Shown here: in pieces, positions 62,324 through 64,000 of the stretch
Numbering within the stretch: the stretch's first letter is position 1
How the letters are laid out: each line of letters begins with the position of its first letter
Source: Fusobacterium_C necrophorum_A
Lineage (GTDB): Bacteria > Fusobacteriota > Fusobacteriia > Fusobacteriales > Fusobacteriaceae
Length of the DNA: 64,000 nucleotides
Direction of reading: 5' to 3'
NCBI RefSeq assembly: GCF_004134945.1
Contig: NZ_SBAP01000014.1
Span: forward strand, 1 to 64,000
Notes under the pieces: generated by a model
The model's database searches: none
Told to the model about the DNA's origin: nothing
What the model saw: only the letters and a program-made list of their open reading frames with translations
Translations under genes and position numbers: made by a program

Positions 62324-63337
62324 ATGAGTTTTTTAGGGCAAGTTCGAAAAAAAGCATTACAAGCAAATCGAAGAATTGTATTACCGGAATCATTTGACGA
62401 AAGAATATTGAGAGCGGTTGCAGAGATTTTAAAGGAAAAAGTAGCACAACCTGTGTTGATTGGGAATCCTGACAGAATTATGAATGATGCAAAAGCTTAC
62501 GAAATTTCTTTACAAGGAGCTAGAATTGTAGATCCTGAAAATTTTGAAAGATTCGAAGTGTATGTGGACAAATTGGTAGAATTACGGGCTAAAAAAGGAA
62601 TGACGAGAGAAGAAGCAAGTAACATTTTAAAAAATGACATTAACTTCTTCGGAGCTATGATGGTAAAAATGGGAGATGCAGACGGAATGGTATCAGGAGC
62701 TTCTTCTCCAACAGCAAAGGTCTTAAAGGCGGCGATTCAAGTTATTGGAACAAAACCGGGAATGAAAACCGTATCTTCTGTTTTTATTATGGAATTATCT
62801 CGTTTTCAAGAAACTTATGGAAGTACTTTGGTATTCGGAGACTGTTCCGTTATTCCGCATCCAAATGCAGAACAAATGGCAGACATTGCTTGTTCTTCGG
62901 CAGAAACGGCATTATCTATCGCAAACATCAATCCAAGGGTTGCTTTGATGAGTTTCTCTACGAAAGGATCTGCAACCCATGAATGTGTGGATAAAGTGAT
63001 TGAGGCAGGAAGAATTCTACGAGAAAGAAAAGTTTCTTTCCGATTTGATGATGAATTGCAAGCGGATGCCGCTTTGGTGAAATCTGTGGGAGAAATTAAG
63101 GCTCCGTTGTCTGACGTATCTGGAAATGCAAATGTATTGATTTTCCCTAATCTGTCTGCAGGAAACATTGGATATAAGTTGGTACAAAGATTGGCAGGAG
63201 CAAATGCTTATGGACCTATTATCCAAGGATTGGCAGCTCCAGTAAACGATCTGTCAAGAGGATGTTCTATGAACGACGTTGTTGTATTGACTGCTATTAC
63301 ATCAGCACAAGCATGTACAGACTGCACATTTGAATAA
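62324..63337 (+). CDS. pta: Phosphate acetyltransferase
   Basis: A 337-residue short-form Pta that turns acetyl-CoA and phosphate into acetyl phosphate. PESFDERIL, KMGDADGMVSGA, and the C-terminal RGCSMNDVVVLTAITS are conserved. The ATG at 62324 (MSFLGQV) is preferred over the GTG at 62315, as AAGGAG lies 9 bases before. With ackA it provides ATP in fermentation. Confidence 0.96.
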   Translation: MSFLGQVRKKALQANRRIVLPESFDERILRAVAEILKEKVAQPVLIGNPDRIMNDAKAYEISLQGARIVDPENFERFEVYVDKLVELRAKKGMTREEASNILKNDINFFGAMMVKMGDADGMVSGASSPTAKVLKAAIQVIGTKPGMKTVSSVFIMELSRFQETYGSTLVFGDCSVIPHPNAEQMADIACSSAETALSIANINPRVALMSFSTKGSATHECVDKVIEAGRILRERKVSFRFDDELQADAALVKSVGEIKAPLSDVSGNANVLIFPNLSAGNIGYKLVQRLAGANAYGPIIQGLAAPVNDLSRGCSMNDVVVLTAITSAQACTDCTFE

Positions 63338-63361
63338 AAATAAAATGGAGGATAACAAGGA

Positions 63362-64000
63362 ATGAAAGTATTAGTGATTAACTGTGGAAGTTCATCTTTA
63401 AAATATCAACTGATTAACCCGGATTCTAAAGAAGTTTTTGCAAAAGGACTTTGTGAAAGAATTGGAATTGAAGGATCTAAGTTTGAATATGAAGTTCCCG
63501 CAAAAGATTTTGAAATAAAATTGGAATCTCCAATGCCGACTCATCAAGAAGCTTTAAAATTAGTCGTAGATCATTTGGTGGATCAGGAACATGGAGTCAT
63601 TGCAAGTGTGGACGAAGTAGATGCCATTGGACACAGAGTAGTTCATGGAGGAGAAACCTTTGCAAGCTCTGTTTTGATTACAGAGGAAGTTATCAAAGCA
63701 ATTGAAGATAATAATGATTTGGCACCACTTCACAATCCGGCAAACTTAATGGGAATTCATACTTGTATGAAATTGATGCCCGGAAAACCAAATGTAGCAG
63801 TGTTTGATACGGCATTCCACCAAAGTATGCCGGCAAAGGCGTTTATGTATCCCTTGCCTTATGAGGATTATACAGAGTTAAAGGTTAGAAAATATGGTTT
63901 CCACGGAACTTCTCATTTGTATGTATCTCAGACTATGAGAGAAATTATGGGAAATCCAGAACATTCTAAAATTATTGTTTGTCACTTAGGAAACGGATCT
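63362..64000 (+). CDS. ackA: Acetate kinase, partial at the window end
   Basis: The first 213 codons of acetate kinase run off the window in frame. The N-terminal VLVINCGSSSLK motif, the substrate HRVVHGG motif, and VCHLGNG at the end are visible. It makes ATP from acetyl phosphate. It lies 24 bases after pta behind GGAGGATAACAAGG. Confidence 0.96.
   Translation, partial: MKVLVINCGSSSLKYQLINPDSKEVFAKGLCERIGIEGSKFEYEVPAKDFEIKLESPMPTHQEALKLVVDHLVDQEHGVIASVDEVDAIGHRVVHGGETFASSVLITEEVIKAIEDNNDLAPLHNPANLMGIHTCMKLMPGKPNVAVFDTAFHQSMPAKAFMYPLPYEDYTELKVRKYGFHGTSHLYVSQTMREIMGNPEHSKIIVCHLGNGS

Overview
The window is about 64 kb of low-GC, gene-dense bacterial DNA. It fits the genus Fusobacterium, with a lineage close to F. 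necrophorum or F. gonidiaformans as a guess. The reasons are a Gram-negative-type envelope (two-partner secretion adhesin and transporter, several lipoproteins with an LVAC lipobox), AT-rich codon use, many TTG and GTG starts, strong AGGAGG-type ribosome sites, and a mix of Firmicutes-like genes (yqeH, trmFO, ricT, nrdR, a pheB-like ACT protein). Species cannot be fixed by reading alone. No phage, insertion sequence or CRISPR array was seen.

Layout. 1-212: the end of an rRNA operon (5S rRNA, tRNA-Asn). 346-12472 (+): housekeeping genes, namely mreC, recO, an EIIA protein, nrdR, fmt, folD, an ACT protein, accB, a CNNM/CorC-type protein, apt, relA/spoT, tgt, a small lipoprotein and ybaK. 12517-21742 (-): one long tetrapyrrole operon transcribed hemA, hemC, HAD phosphatase, YhfC-like protease, DUF3887 lipoprotein, cobA-hemD fusion, methyltransferase, hemB, hemL, precorrin-2 dehydrogenase, ridA. 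It runs from glutamyl-tRNA to sirohydrochlorin, with no genes of the later heme branch. 21898-32295 (+): an rluA-type gene, gapA, pgk, an FMN-binding protein, an AEC transporter, then a DeoR-controlled four-carbon acid sugar operon (DUF1537 kinase, PdxA2-type dehydrogenase, GntP permease, SIS-CBS isomerase). 32356-35217 (-): a preQ1 operon queD-queE-folE-queC-queF behind a preQ1-I riboswitch and an attenuator hairpin; tgt at 10403 inserts the product into tRNA. 35553-42031 (+): an M48 lipoprotein protease and a TpsA/TpsB adhesin-transporter pair. 42672-45742 (+): cobU-cobS-cobC-cobT for the cobalamin nucleotide loop, followed by radC, ricT and a tRNA methyltransferase. 48082-48943 (-): flavodoxin and a DUF2023-like protein. 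49142-62229 (+): uvrB, xseA, a TPR protein, dprA, topA, trmFO, a xerC-like gene, yqeH, a pilin-like protein, a FAD oxidoreductase and ftsY. 62324-64000 (+): pta and a partial ackA.

The metabolic sets connect. The hem/sir operon makes the uroporphyrinogen III and precorrin-2 needed for corrinoids, and the cob operon finishes the cofactor. gapA, pgk, pta and ackA are the core of fermentative ATP production.

The most notable observations are these. FolD has Gln where the cyclohydrolase catalytic Lys belongs. The XerC-like recombinase has lost several catalytic residues. The precorrin-2 dehydrogenase frame runs without a stop into ridA. A 31-codon remnant of a glyoxalase-fold (VOC) gene lies between hemB and the methyltransferase gene. 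The TpsB protein appears to lack its first POTRA domain. RecO has no cysteines. The kinase/dehydrogenase operon carries an unexpected sugar-phosphate isomerase and a 10-bp tandem repeat in its leader.
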